Shown here: positions 30,917 to 42,800 of the stretch, piece after piece
How positions within the stretch are numbered: the first letter of the stretch is position 1
Layout of the letters: each line of letters begins with the position of its first letter
Assembly: GCA_019044685.2 (NCBI GenBank)
Contig: JAGTXX020000001.1
Span: 558,001-622,000, forward strand
DNA: 64,000 nucleotides
Origin: Nannochloris sp. 'desiccata'
Taxonomy: Eukaryota > Chlorophyta > Trebouxiophyceae > Chlorellales > Chlorellaceae
Direction of reading: 5' to 3'
Notes under the pieces: generated by a model
Database searches by the model: none
The model's input: only the letters and a program-made list of their open reading frames with translations
Told to the model about the DNA's origin: nothing
Made by a program: the position numbers and the translations under genes

Positions 30917-31458
30917 TAGGGATGGGACTAAAGAGTTTTTTTTGCTCTTTAGCGCTAAATTAAATTTAATTTAGCGAGTTTAGCACTAAATTTGCGCTAA
31001 ATTTTTTATCTCCAGTGTAGATGTTTAATTGAATCACCGAATGTGATTCAACATCCACAGATCTATGCTCGCAACAAGCAAAATTGTCGCATTTACCTTT
31101 GAAAGTTGGTGTTATCGCCAGGTTTGCCACTGATCATCTTGGGAGTGAAGTAATACCAATAGCAAGCAGCTGGATCAGCAGCATTCAGCAAGGCATCGGA
31201 TTTTTTCTTCTCAAGCTTTGCCAGATCAGAGTTTAGTGCGTTGCCTTCAGGGGCGAGCTTATTTGTTGCTCCTTCCGAAGGATGCAGCTCATTCTGTGCA
31301 ATGTCATTAACATCAGTCATCTTATTTGAGGATCTTACATGTGGCCCAGTCTTAAGGCTGAAGAATTTACTAAATTCTTTGAACAACAATTTAATTTAGC
31401 GATTAAATTTATTTTAACACTAAATTTAAAGTAAATTTAATTTAATGTCCCAACCCTA
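30917..31458. mobile_element. Non-autonomous hAT-like transposable element (542 bp)
   Basis: Ends are imperfect terminal inverted repeats: TAGGGATGGGAC at the left (30917-30928) and TAGGGTTGGGAC read inward from the right (31458-31447), 11 of 12 matching. The element is flanked by a perfect 8-bp duplication, CCTTGACC. An 8-bp target duplication with short TIRs of this type is the signature of the hAT superfamily. Sub-terminal regions are very AT-rich with repeated TTTAGCG/CGCTAAA-type motifs in both orientations, which resemble transposase binding sites. Far too short to encode a transposase; the internal frame is described separately. The element sits between CPN20 and the ferroportin gene. 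Confidence 0.85.
31093..31389 (-). pseudogene. Remnant frame in hAT-like element, possible BED finger trace
   Basis: A 98-codon frame with a disordered acidic middle (NSDLAKLEKKKSDALLN). Near its end ACYWYYFTPKMISGKPGDNTNFQRH is loosely reminiscent of a BED zinc finger (C..C...GxxGxxT.LxRH) but lacks the second Cys. It may be a decayed N-terminus of a hAT transposase; the match is weak. Confidence 0.3.
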
Positions 31459-31466
31459 CCTTGACC
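31459..31466. repeat. Target site duplication, right copy
   Basis: CCTTGACC, identical to 30909-30916. Confidence 0.85.
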
Positions 31467-31665
31467 TTGCTATCCAAATTTGAAAGCTTCAAATAGCTCA
31501 CGGTCTGTGTTGAATTCTTTATTTTTCTTATTAATGACTACATGTGCAATGTATTAAGGTCGCGATAATGTTATAATTTGGAGAAGAGAATTTTCGTTAC
31601 ACCTACAATAAAAAAATTGATCAAATTTGAGTTGAAATTGCAGTGACAGAGCTGCCATTTCGAAA

Positions 31666-33690
31666 ATGGATATCAAAGGATCCATGATAAATAATGAGTC
31701 CAATAGAGGGCATTTTGGAGTATCTAAAGGGAGACATGCTCATAATATAGCCTCGCATCTGCAGAAATCAACACTAAAAGGAAACATTCTGCAGCCATTC
31801 ACAACGCCTGTTCAGAAGACGCAGAAATATTTAGTTTTACGTAGAAAAGCAGAGACGACGATTGCTAATGCGCTACCCCACGCTAGACCTCGATCCAATG
31901 CCACCGCCAATCTCAACAGCGGCAGAATGAGGAATATTAACTCCAGCAGACTACCTAGGGGAAAGACACAAAAAAGACAACATCACGTATTTCCTTTTGC
32001 TGTATCAAGAGTACAATTAGCAATACTACCAGCATCTATCTCACAACCAGGTCAAGGCCGTATCCCAATCCATCCCGAAGCAATGAATGCTCTTTATTTT
32101 ATGTACCTCTGCGCTTGTCTCGTTGAACGGACCTGGCGATTCGCCCTTCCCCTTTGTTTAGCTTATGTAGAAGGTGGCTACCAAGCAATCGCGGTATTGG
32201 GCTTTGTCTCACCACTAGGCTGTTCTCTTCTTGGACCAGCAACGGGGAGGCTGCTAGATAAAATGTATCGTCCCTATGGCCTTAGTCTAATGGTAGCGCT
32301 TCAAGGTATAGCTATAATGGCATCAGGACTTGTTGTATTAGCAGCTGCAGCTAATCCTACAGTGAAGTTTGTAGATGGACCTCTGTTTATTGTTTTATTA
32401 GCATTATCAATGATGGAAAGATTAACCGCTATTCTGTCTGAGCTCGCCATAGAAAGGGATTGGGTAACACAGCTCTCTGGAAAAGATAATGCATTAGCTT
32501 TAGCGAGTAGTAACGCTATGCTGAGAAGAACAGATTTATCGTGTGAGTTGGTAGGTAGCTTAGCCTTTGGGTGGTTGTATAGCACCGCTGGGTTAGCAAT
32601 CTCAGTCGCATGTGCTACATTTTTAGCATTAATTTTACTACCAGCACAGTTGCTTAGTATCTTTAGAATTGCGAAGATGGTTCCAGAAGCAATGGTGCAT
32701 GGGAGAGATGAAGCAGAAGTGGCTATGTTCAAGCCAATTTCTTGGAAACGGCTCTTGGGCAAAAAGAAGACGACAACTCAAAACGAAAACACCGACAGGG
32801 ACAGCTTAGAGAATGAAACTATTCATAATGCAAATATTACTAAATCATCTTTTGCTAGTAAGAAAGTATCACTACTACGACGTTTTAAAAACCAATCAAT
32901 GCATGCTGTTGATGGGTGGAGAGCCTACTTTAGGCAACCAATATTATTTTCTAGCTTAACGTTTGTACTACTATTTTTCAATGTGGCGCTATCTCCTGGT
33001 GGCTTAATCACCGCATTCTTAACTGCAAAGGGTTTGGATGGGAAGGGAATGGCAATATTCCGTGGAGGCTGCGCAGGTATTTATTAATTAATTATTAAAC
33101 TTTATTCAGTGCTTTTACCAGCTCCTTGGTTTCTATTTATCCTTATGGTTGGCCTAACTAAATTTCTGTTGTTTCTCCATTTCTTTTCTACAGTAATGGG
33201 TTTTACTGGTACATGGGTAGGAAGAAGACTCATCCAACGCTTTGGATTACTCGGTGCTGGACGACGTGCCTTATTAATTCAAGCGGTCTTTCTTGGTGTA
33301 GCCACTTTGGCCTATACCGCCTTTTTGTCCGCTCCAGTTATTGCTGACGGAGCCTCAGCCATCGTTGCCACCCCCGCTTCAATCGGATTAATTGTTTTCT
33401 CGTGTGCAGTAGTATTGTCTCGTGTCGGTATGTGGAGTTTCGATATGGTGAATGCACAGCTTTTCCAGCAAAATGTCTCCCAAAGAGAAGTGGCCTCGGC
33501 GTCGGCTGCGGAAATGGCGTTGTGTTCATTTTCAGAGTTGTTAATGTTGGGCTTAGCTGCATATGTGATAGGCCCTGCGTCGTTTAAGAGTCTTATTTAT
33601 ATATCTTTTGCTGCTGTTATTGGTGGGAATGTGTTGTTCACGTGGTGGGGCACGAAGAAAGAAAAAGAAGCTATTGCTGCAGCTGCATAA
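31666..33690 (+). CDS. Ferroportin/IREG-family metal transporter, probably organellar
   Basis: Solute carrier 40 (ferroportin, plant IREG/MAR1) type transporter with about ten membrane helices. Exon 1 is 31666-33076, intron 33077-33193 (GTATTT...TCTACAG), exon 2 is 33194-33690; split codon G+TA (Val) gives GCAGVMGFTGTWVG. Protein 635 residues. Family motifs: MYLCACLVERTWRFALPLCLAY, GRLLDKMYRPYGL, and the diagnostic LAIERDWVTQLSG followed by NAMLRRTDLSCELVG (family: ILERDW ... RRIDLxCKL). The first about 130 residues are basic, Ser/Asn/Arg-rich and lack helices, fitting a plastid or mitochondrial presequence as in Arabidopsis MAR1/IREG3. A soluble loop of about 70 residues separates the two halves. 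Predicted substrates are divalent metals such as iron. Confidence 0.88.
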
Positions 33691-33861
33691 AATATCTTAA
33701 AAAATTTTCATTCTTTAATAAAAAATGAGGTGTATACACTCTTGTATATTACAGATATAATTGTCTATTCAGCTCTAAGATTAATTTATTAATTGGAAAC
33801 AAACTAGAAGGGGGAAGTAAATGAAAAATAAAACTATCGATACAACTGTTAATTATTTATT

Positions 33862-36800
33862 TTATCTCTGCTGCAGTTCAAACCATTGCCGTAATAAATC
33901 TGCCAAAGTTCTCGGTAAAGCAGCAGTATCTCGCAGCACAATATAAAACGGAAAAGGAAATGAGTCCATATATTTAGTAAAAATAGGCTTTCCACCCACA
34001 AAGGCCACAGATTGCATATCTAAAATTGAATTTGCAGCGTTATCCAAAACAATAAACGCATATAAAACACCAGGACGCGCTGCTGCATCACGCGCAGCAC
34101 GTTTTAACGCTTCTTTTTCATGGAAACGACCATCAGCAATGATTAAAACAAGCTGATTTAAAGCAGCACCACCAGCTGGATTAGATGCAGCACGTGCGGC
34201 AGCTCCGCCGAGTAGATGATCGACAGACGTGATCACATCAACCATAGGACGATCCCCTATAGTATTATCTTGGTCGAAACGCAACTTTGACATTACTCTA
34301 ACGCCGTCAACTTCTGTAAATGGCTTATCTAGATTGTGTAAAGGTTCAGCTCCACCGCTTCCACCAAAACTGACAACCCCCAGCTCGCCAACATCCAACC
34401 TCGACATGGCTCTGCAAATAAGAGTTAAAGCTTCTACTGCAAATCCACTGCACCCAGTTTCAGCCATAGAACGAGAATCATCAATCGCCACTAAAACTTG
34501 ATACGTGCGCTTATCTGGTCGAGTGCGCCTCATCCAAATTTTATCTTTTCTAAAATGAGAGGCAATATAACCAATGACACGCTTCATATTGATACGTTTA
34601 CCAGTGCGATACTCCCCGCCAAGTTTGCTTGCAAGAGTAGGTTCCAAAATAAGTCGAAGCTGTTCTGCGAGCTCGCCTACAAGACCTGCTGTAAGGGACT
34701 CGCATTTTGCCCAAACATCACGACCATGTGCTAAATCAGCCTCAGAAGACATCAAAGAAGAATCACCTTCAGAAGCAGCACGTAAGCGGCGATCAAGCTC
34801 AGCGCGAAGCTCTTCTGCTCTTTCACCCGACAAAGGCTCCAGCAACTCCTCGAGGAATTTTTCTTCTTCGTCTTCAAGGTGTGTAGCTCGAAGTTTTGAA
34901 GCAACCAAACCGTCTACAAGACCATCATCTACTTGATCATCACCAATCTCTTGTTTATCTTCCTCAGAGCCTTCACCAGCACCCCCTTCTTCTTCCTCTT
35001 TCATTTTATCATCATCACCAGGACCGTTTTGATTTTGCTGTAAACCAGCTTTTTCTCCAGCTCCAGCCCCCCAATTTGCTTGCCCTTGCGTCACTGCAGG
35101 CGGAGGTGGTGCACCATCTCCAGAATCGATATTCATATCCTCAGAACCTTTCTCTTCTTCTTCTTCTTCTTCCATTGCAGCAGCCCCATTTTCAAGATCC
35201 CCATCATCTATAGCACCAGCATCGTTCCCTGGTTGTTGTTCTTCATCACCAGCTTGCAAGCCTGCTTGTTCTTGTGTCGCACCAGCAAGAGCTTGTGTAT
35301 CTCCAGCTTGAGCAGCTTCGTCTTGTCCAAGGAAACGATACTCTCCACCATCGTTCTCCTCCTGCCCTTCTCCGACACCTTGCTGTTGTTGTTCCTCTTG
35401 CTGTTGTAATCCAGCATCAGCAGCATCATTAATAGCAGGTTCAGGCGCATCTGCAGCCATAGCAAGTTTAGCACGCCAACGTTCTAAAGCACTGCCTAAA
35501 TTACGATAAGGATTTGAATCAGAAAGAGGTGCAGATTGCTTTTGCTGTTCTTGTTGTCGTTCAGCGCCACGTCCGGACATTTGAGCAGCCGAGGCATCGT
35601 CTTGGAGACCACCTGCTGCTCCAGCAGTCGTACCAGTGGCAGGAGCTTGAGGTGGTTCAAAAGCTCCATCAGCCATTGCTTCAGCATCTCCTTCATTCTC
35701 TACTTGCATATCGTCATTCAACTGATCAGCAGCACCTCTGTCAGTTCCCGCAGCCGCAGCGACAGCAGCAGCAGCGCCCTTGTCAGCATCAACTTCAGCT
35801 TGTTCTTGAACAGGAGATTGACCATCATCGTCATCTGCAGGAAGCATAGGATCATTATCTCCATCTTTATCCTCATTTTCTTCCTCCCCTTCCGGTGCAG
35901 CTTCCTCAGCTTGAGCAGTCGGGCCACTCACAGGATCTGCTGACCCGTCTTCATTGTTATCTTCATTATCAAGTTCAGCTCCTTCTTCTCCTGGTTCTTT
36001 ACGATCTTCAGCATCTTCTCCTCCTTCATCTCCACCTTCAGGCTGTTCAGGGAATGCACCAGTGTCTTCTCTAATAACTTCTTCTTTATCCTCATTTCCA
36101 TCACCTCCATTTTTATCGTCTTCTTCTTCATCTTCTTCACCTTGCCCATCTAAATTCAATTCATCAGGAAGCTCGAGTTCCTGCTCAGGGGCTTCAGGTT
36201 GAACGAAGCCACGGTCTTCAGGTCTATCTTGATACTCACCGAGGTCTTCTTCTTCCTCTTCATTTTCTACACCAACCTCCTCTTCCTCTTCTTGCTCACC
36301 ACCTTGTTCAGTCTCTTGCTTCTTCTTTTCATCCTCGTCTTGCTTTGGTGCTTCAGTAGTTGCTTTTTCCTTCCCAGAAGATTCTTTCTCTTCTTTATCC
36401 TGCCCCTGTGCATAATCTAACTTTGAAGCATCCTCTACTTGGATCGCATTATTTTCATCATGTCCTGCTTCTTCTTTATCTTTTCCACCGTCTTCCTCTT
36501 CATCATCTCCATTCCATAGCTTTTCATCTACATCTTCAGCTTGATCACCAACATCACCCATCTGTTGGTCTAAACGGTCTTCGTTTTCCTCCTCATCTTC
36601 AGGACCATCATCATCGTTCTCATCGATATCTTGAGGTTTCACATCTTCTAAAGCACCATTGAAATCTTCATCCATCTCAACACCTTTTGGTTGCTCCTCT
36701 TCTTCTTCACCTTCTTGTTCCTGTTGTTGCGCGTCGGCAGGTTGCTCCTTTTCTTCTTGGTCTTTTTGCTGAGCGCCTAAAAGCTGGTCTTGGTCTTCAA

Positions 36801-39800
36801 GCTCGTGGCTAATATCCTTGGCACCAGTGGTATCACCTTCTCCAAGACCTGTGCCTTCAGTTATCTTTGTATCATCGCCTTCTTGAGGCTGTCCTTCTTC
36901 ACCCTCGGGCATGCAGAAGCCTTGCTCCAATACCCCAGCAAAGAGCGCTGTGGATATGTAAGATAATTTGGCTACAGAGCGATGTAAAGCAATAGCACGA
37001 GCAGCAGATTGCCAAATTGCAGCACGAAGCATGCGCAGCATGGGTACTGCAGCAGACAGCATCGCAGCAGCAGACGCCACATTGGCAGCGGTGGAGGCAG
37101 TATCGCCTCCGATGTTGCTGCTGTCTGCGAAACTGGCAAGGTAGCCAAGAGCGTTGTTTGCATGAGAAATAAGCTTGGTGAGCTGATGAATACCTAAACG
37201 TTTATTTGCAGAGTCGATTGCAATAGGTAAATGATGTTGTTGAACTGCTTCCTCCTCCTCTTCTTCTTCATTTTCAACAGCAGACTTGGTGGAATCGTTA
37301 TCCAAAGCATTTTGAGCCCAGAGAAGCTCCGCTTGAATCATAGCTTCCACCTCATCTGCCATGTGCTGTAAAATAGTCGAAGATTCAATAGTCGATTCAC
37401 CACCAGCAGATGCGGATACAACAGGAGTAGAAGTTTGCTTAGACGATGCCTCTTGCAAGGCCGACAGAACGGTTGCCCAACCAGGCTGGCCAGTATGCTG
37501 TGCCTGATGTGACAACTCCACACTCACTTCATCCAATACAGCATCGACATTCTCAAGACCAATTTTCAATTTGTTCGTTGCAAACAGCTTCCCAGAAGGT
37601 AAAACGCAAGTCTTTGCCACCAAGGCATTCAGTTCTCCCGCGCAAGCTCGCAACCGATCACATGCAACACCTAAACAACTAGCAGCCCCAGCTATTTCTT
37701 GTCTCGTCTCAATAACAGGTTCCAACTCTGATGTAGCTCTCAGTAGCTCTTGTGTCTCTTCGATCAACGTAATTAGATAAGAAAGTGTATTTTGTCTTTC
37801 TTGGCATCGATTGCTCACTGACGTCTGCTGCAGCGGCAACTCAGCACTCCACTCTGGAAACTCTATTAAAGTTAACAGACCATTCAAACGAGTATACTGA
37901 TCTGAAACACGTCCTAAAGCTTCTCTTCCAATTTGAGTTAAATAGAATAAGTGCTCGCTGGTACGACATGCTGCGGCAATCTCTGCTGGCACCAAATCAG
38001 CATGTGGGTACTTGGCAGCTTCTAATACACGCTGAAGCCGAGCCATAGTGGAATAATAGTAGGCATCAGCTTTAGACCAAGCAGCTTGAGCAGCGAAAAC
38101 TTGAGGACTACTGCCACTAATAGCGTAGCTAGAAAGTGAAGCCAAATCAGGAACAGGCTGACTAAACCATGCTTGCACTCCCCTCTTGCGTGGTGGAACA
38201 GCACTACGGAGCTTGCTTACTCCAGCAGCAGCTAACGCTCTGAAGAAATCAACCAGAGCTTTCTTTTTTCGTGCTTTCGCTCCTTTAGAAACGTCGCTAC
38301 GGAGTGCAACAGCCCGGGCAGCGACATCTGAAGCTAGCTCGTCAGTGAAAAGAGAGACTTCAGCTGCAGAGGCAGTTTGCTCAGCACTCAAGCTACGGCG
38401 AACGACTTTTTCAAACCGTACAGTAAGCTCAGGAAGCTGAATAGTATACTTTCCACTGACCTCAGGAAGATCAAAACTTCCCGTAAGCAGCGAGGCAGGA
38501 TGTGAAGCAGCAGCGGCTAAGGCAGCAGCAGTGGCTGTCGAGTCGGCCAACGCGGCCACAACAGCAGCTCCTCCCACAGGCAGTTGCTTTTGCTGCTTTT
38601 TACTCGTATAAAGAGCTCCATTTCCTACATATTCGGGAGCTGTAAGGTCATCTAATCCCATCGCCTTTGCTGCTATAGCTAAAATCCCAGTAGCAGGTGC
38701 CTTTAATGCATCAGCAGCACGTCTGCACAATTTGTGTAAATGGCGCTGTGCCTTTTCAGTTGAGGCCTTCATAGCGTAATACCCACGATCTTCCCATTTA
38801 GCAAGCTTAACAAAGTCTCTAAGATCCTTTTCAGAGGGTGCCAATCCAGCAGCAACAGCTTTCTCAACAGCAGGGATAAATTGAGAATAGTACCTATGCA
38901 TGTTGCTCAAAATAGCAGCAAGGAATGTATTGCGCTGCTTTTTCGCTGCCACGAAATCTTCGTCTTCATTTTCTAACACAGAAAGAGACAGCAAAGAAGC
39001 TAGTATCTGCCCTTGGAAAGATTTCAAAAGATTCAATCTCGTCTTATATTCTCCCAAAGGCGAGCCTTGAATAAATTGCTCAATAGCAACAGAAACTTCT
39101 TGAACCGAGGTGTCCATGCTTTGCATGATGCGATAGAGATGGAACCAACCGACGTGCGCACCAGCTTCGGAACGTGCAACAGTTCTTTTCAATAAAGCTC
39201 TCCATCCGGTCAATTCAAGACGACGCCAACGAGTAGCAAGTGCAGCAATAGATTTCAACTCTGGTGCGATCGTAACGTGTTTTGCTGCTGTTTCTTCCCA
39301 CACTTGAGCTCGAGCCAGCAAAAGTTCTAAACCCGTCAGCAAAGCTTTCAAGGGACTATTGACTGGCATACTGAAAATACGAGTAGCAATAGCATCCAGC
39401 TGCATTAATACAGGGTGATCCGGCCATTCTTCAAGCAAAGTGTTGATGCGGACTCGAAGATTTTGCAGAGGAGTTTGCACCAAAACAGCTTCTTCAGGTC
39501 TAGGGACGTTGATATCAGCTTCTTCCTCCTCGTCTTTCAAAGGAGAATTAGCACCTCCTGGAGCCATGAGTTCCCGAGCTCTAGCTGCGGCAGCATAAAG
39601 ATGCCCTGTAGCTGTCACCTGGTCCAGGTCAGAAGAGAGACACCCTCCAGAAAGCTCAACCAACTGCATTCCCAGCTCATACGAACGCATAAAAGCAGCG
39701 GACCGAGACTGAATAAGAGCTGTAGTAGCATTTTTAAATATTTCAGCATGGATTAAAACGACTTCTTCAAGAATTTCGCCAAGGAAATACTCTTTGGTAG

Positions 39801-42800
39801 AAAATGCAGCAGCAGAACTTGAAGAAGTAGAAGAATTTTCTCCTTGTTCTTGTTGTCTGTTTTGTTGTTGCTGTTGTAATAACTTATATTCTTCACTGGC
39901 ATCGTCCATCATCAGGTCATCAGGGTCTGCTAAATCTTCAAAAGCTGTAAATTGATCAGGATACTGCTTTTTGAAATCTTCTTCAGCTTCTTCTTCTTCA
40001 GTGGGAACCAACGCAGTGCGAGATTTTGTTTTGAAAGTTTCAGCTTCTTCAGCAGCAAGACGAGCTTCTTCTTCTTTGATATCCTCCCAAACACCTAAAA
40101 AGGCAGCGAATATAGTGTGTAAACGTCGAGTAGCGGCACTTTGTGCGTCAGAAGTGGCACCACGACGCCAATCTTCAACAGCTTCATGCAGAGCAGAACG
40201 GAGCAATTTAATTTTCACCATCGCACCAGCAGCATTTCCAGCTGCCTCGATGTTTTGACTATTTTTAAGAGCAGCACGTTCTTGAACAGCTTGAGAGGTT
40301 GCATGTGCAATAATCTGCTGCACAGTGGAATCTTCAACATCAACAGACGAAGAAGATCGAGTTTGCTGATGCAATCTAGGGTAGGCGAGTAAGCGACCAA
40401 CTGCTGCCTCAAGTAAAGAGGCATCTCCTCGAGCAGTCAGCTCAGAAGCTCCGACACCCAAAGCCAAGCCATAGCGCACTTCTTGAATAGACAGCTGTAC
40501 AGGCTGCAGAATATCACGATACAGAGGATATTGTGCGGATAAACGAGCAGCTACAGCACCAGCATTCTCTATCCAAGCTCGACCTTCTTGCACTGCCGCT
40601 CCCTTGTTGCGCGCGACCCCTGCCACCATATCTACCATCCTAGGAAGCGATGCGATCCCAGAGATGAATCGATTGACATCTTCTTGCAAGGAAAGGTATT
40701 GGGGGGGTGTAGGACGAAGAGGAGATTTGCCTTCAAGCTCAGCAGCTGTCTTCTCGATTGCGATTTTACGCTCAGTCAAAGCTGAGATAGCATCACGCTC
40801 AGAGGGACCTCCAGGTAACGCAGCATATTGGCGACGTACAACAAGCTCAGGTTCGACTTGTAACGTCAATAAACGCAGAGAGTGTTGCCTGAAAAGGTCG
40901 TAAGAAGCAGCTGGGTCGGTGCCTGGAGGAGGAACTACGAGAGATAAACGAGCGAGGCCAAGGAGAGCCCACGCTTGACCTCTCGCAGCCAGACCTGTAG
41001 ACAAGAAAAATGAGCTCGAAATAATGAGTAAAATATCGGTGAAAGCAAAAACAGAGAGAAAACAAAGTAAAAAGCATAACATAAATTTTTACCTGAAGTG
41101 CCTCGAGCGAGAATAGAAGGATGAGTCAGGAGCAGCTGGAGCGCTGGATAGAGTGCCAAAGGCCAAACCTCCCTCAGAGAACGATGGGATGACTCTAATA
41201 CTGCCTTGTTAAGCACGTCAAGGATACTTGAGGCATCACGGTGCAGAGCTATTGGGTGAGGGTCTTGCCCCAAGCGCTCGATGGCTGCAGCTACTAGAAC
41301 ATCAGCAGGCAGGTCCTGTATATGCGCTTCCAGAGTCGCTGCAGCTATAAGAATAGCTGAACGGACTTCTGCATCAGCAACAGTATCCTTACCACCAGCT
41401 GCATCGCTTACAAGACGGCGCAGATGCCTGCCTGCGAGTTGCAGCTGCAACAACTTCAGCCCTCTGTCAGAAATAGGCACCGTGGGAGACGCAGTAATAG
41501 CCAAAGCATGGGCTGTAAGGCTACTTATATGTAAATGCATAGGTCCAGACACACTTTTCCACCATTCTGGAGCTTGTAAAGGAGATTTATAGGTGAATTC
41601 TGGTTGAATAGAAACAGCACCACCCCACAGGGCTTGATGCCACTGGAACCACGCTTCATGAGCCAGAGCTTGTTGGAGATCTCGCTTCCATTCTTCAGTA
41701 GTAACCCTCAAGGTTGCAACCCCTTCATTTTCAGAAGCATCTAACAACCAGAGTAGCACGTTGTAGGGGGCACCCTCGCTAATGTCTCGACAGCCACTAG
41801 CAGCAACTGCTTGAGCGATATTTTCCAGTTGGGAGATATCTGATAGAGAAGAAGAAGAACGCGAAGTTTCTGAGCGTAATAAGAGAGATAAAATAGACCC
41901 TTGGAGGCTTGCTTGAGCCATAAGCTGCTGCTTACTGCAACTTAAATCAATCCAGGCAAGCAACTGTCGCTGCATTTCCCGACCAGACATGTGAGCCATC
42001 GCAGCAGGAGGGAGCACCAAAGCTTGTTTCATCCTCGTTTCTGTCCCTGATGCGATATCAAAAGAATCAGCAAGTTTGCCATGACGACTCATCACGTAAT
42101 TAACTGCCTTCTCAGCTTCTCTTTTGAAAGCTGAGGCCAATTCCCGACAGACGTCTTCTGCCAGCGCACCTCCAGAATGAAGCTGCAAACCTACTTCAAA
42201 TAAGCAAATACCTTCTAAAAGCTCACGACGCAGCTTTAAATCAGCCGTTAATTGAGAAGCCACTTCTAAAGCAATAGCAGCAGCCTCAGTATTCGACCCA
42301 TCAATCATACTTGGCTCATGAGCATCTTCAACAATGATATTTTCTTCGCCTCTGTCTTTTTCAAGTTTAGCTGCCACAGCAGCCAAAACCAGAGGATGGG
42401 TAGGATATCCCTCCTTTGTCACTTTAACTAAATTACACAGATCAAATATCTGATTCCTGGCTTCTACCTGTTGTAAAGTACGAGGCAACACAGGCTTGCC
42501 TCCCTTCTCCCACAAATGAGGTGCTGGAGGTAGCCCGGCATCTAAACCTAAAGCAGTATCGACCTGAGCAGCAGTTTGTTTCAACCGTTCTTTTTCAGAA
42601 AACTCAGGCAAGGTTTCTACAAGCTCACGGACAGCTTCTCGCAACTTCATCCATACGTAAACGAGGACTTCAACATGGAGTCCAAAAGCGCTGGGGTTAG
42701 CCGCTTGACTATCGAACTGTGTGACGTAAAGAAGAGCCCAGCGTTCTTCTTGGAAAGAATAAAGCTGCAATAAGGTAAAAATGAAAGAAGTGGAAAGAGT

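Noticed and set aside
34229..36662. Many long plus-strand frames rich in Ser, Leu or Phe opposite midasin
   Set aside because: They are antisense shadows of the acidic GAA/GAT-rich tract of midasin.
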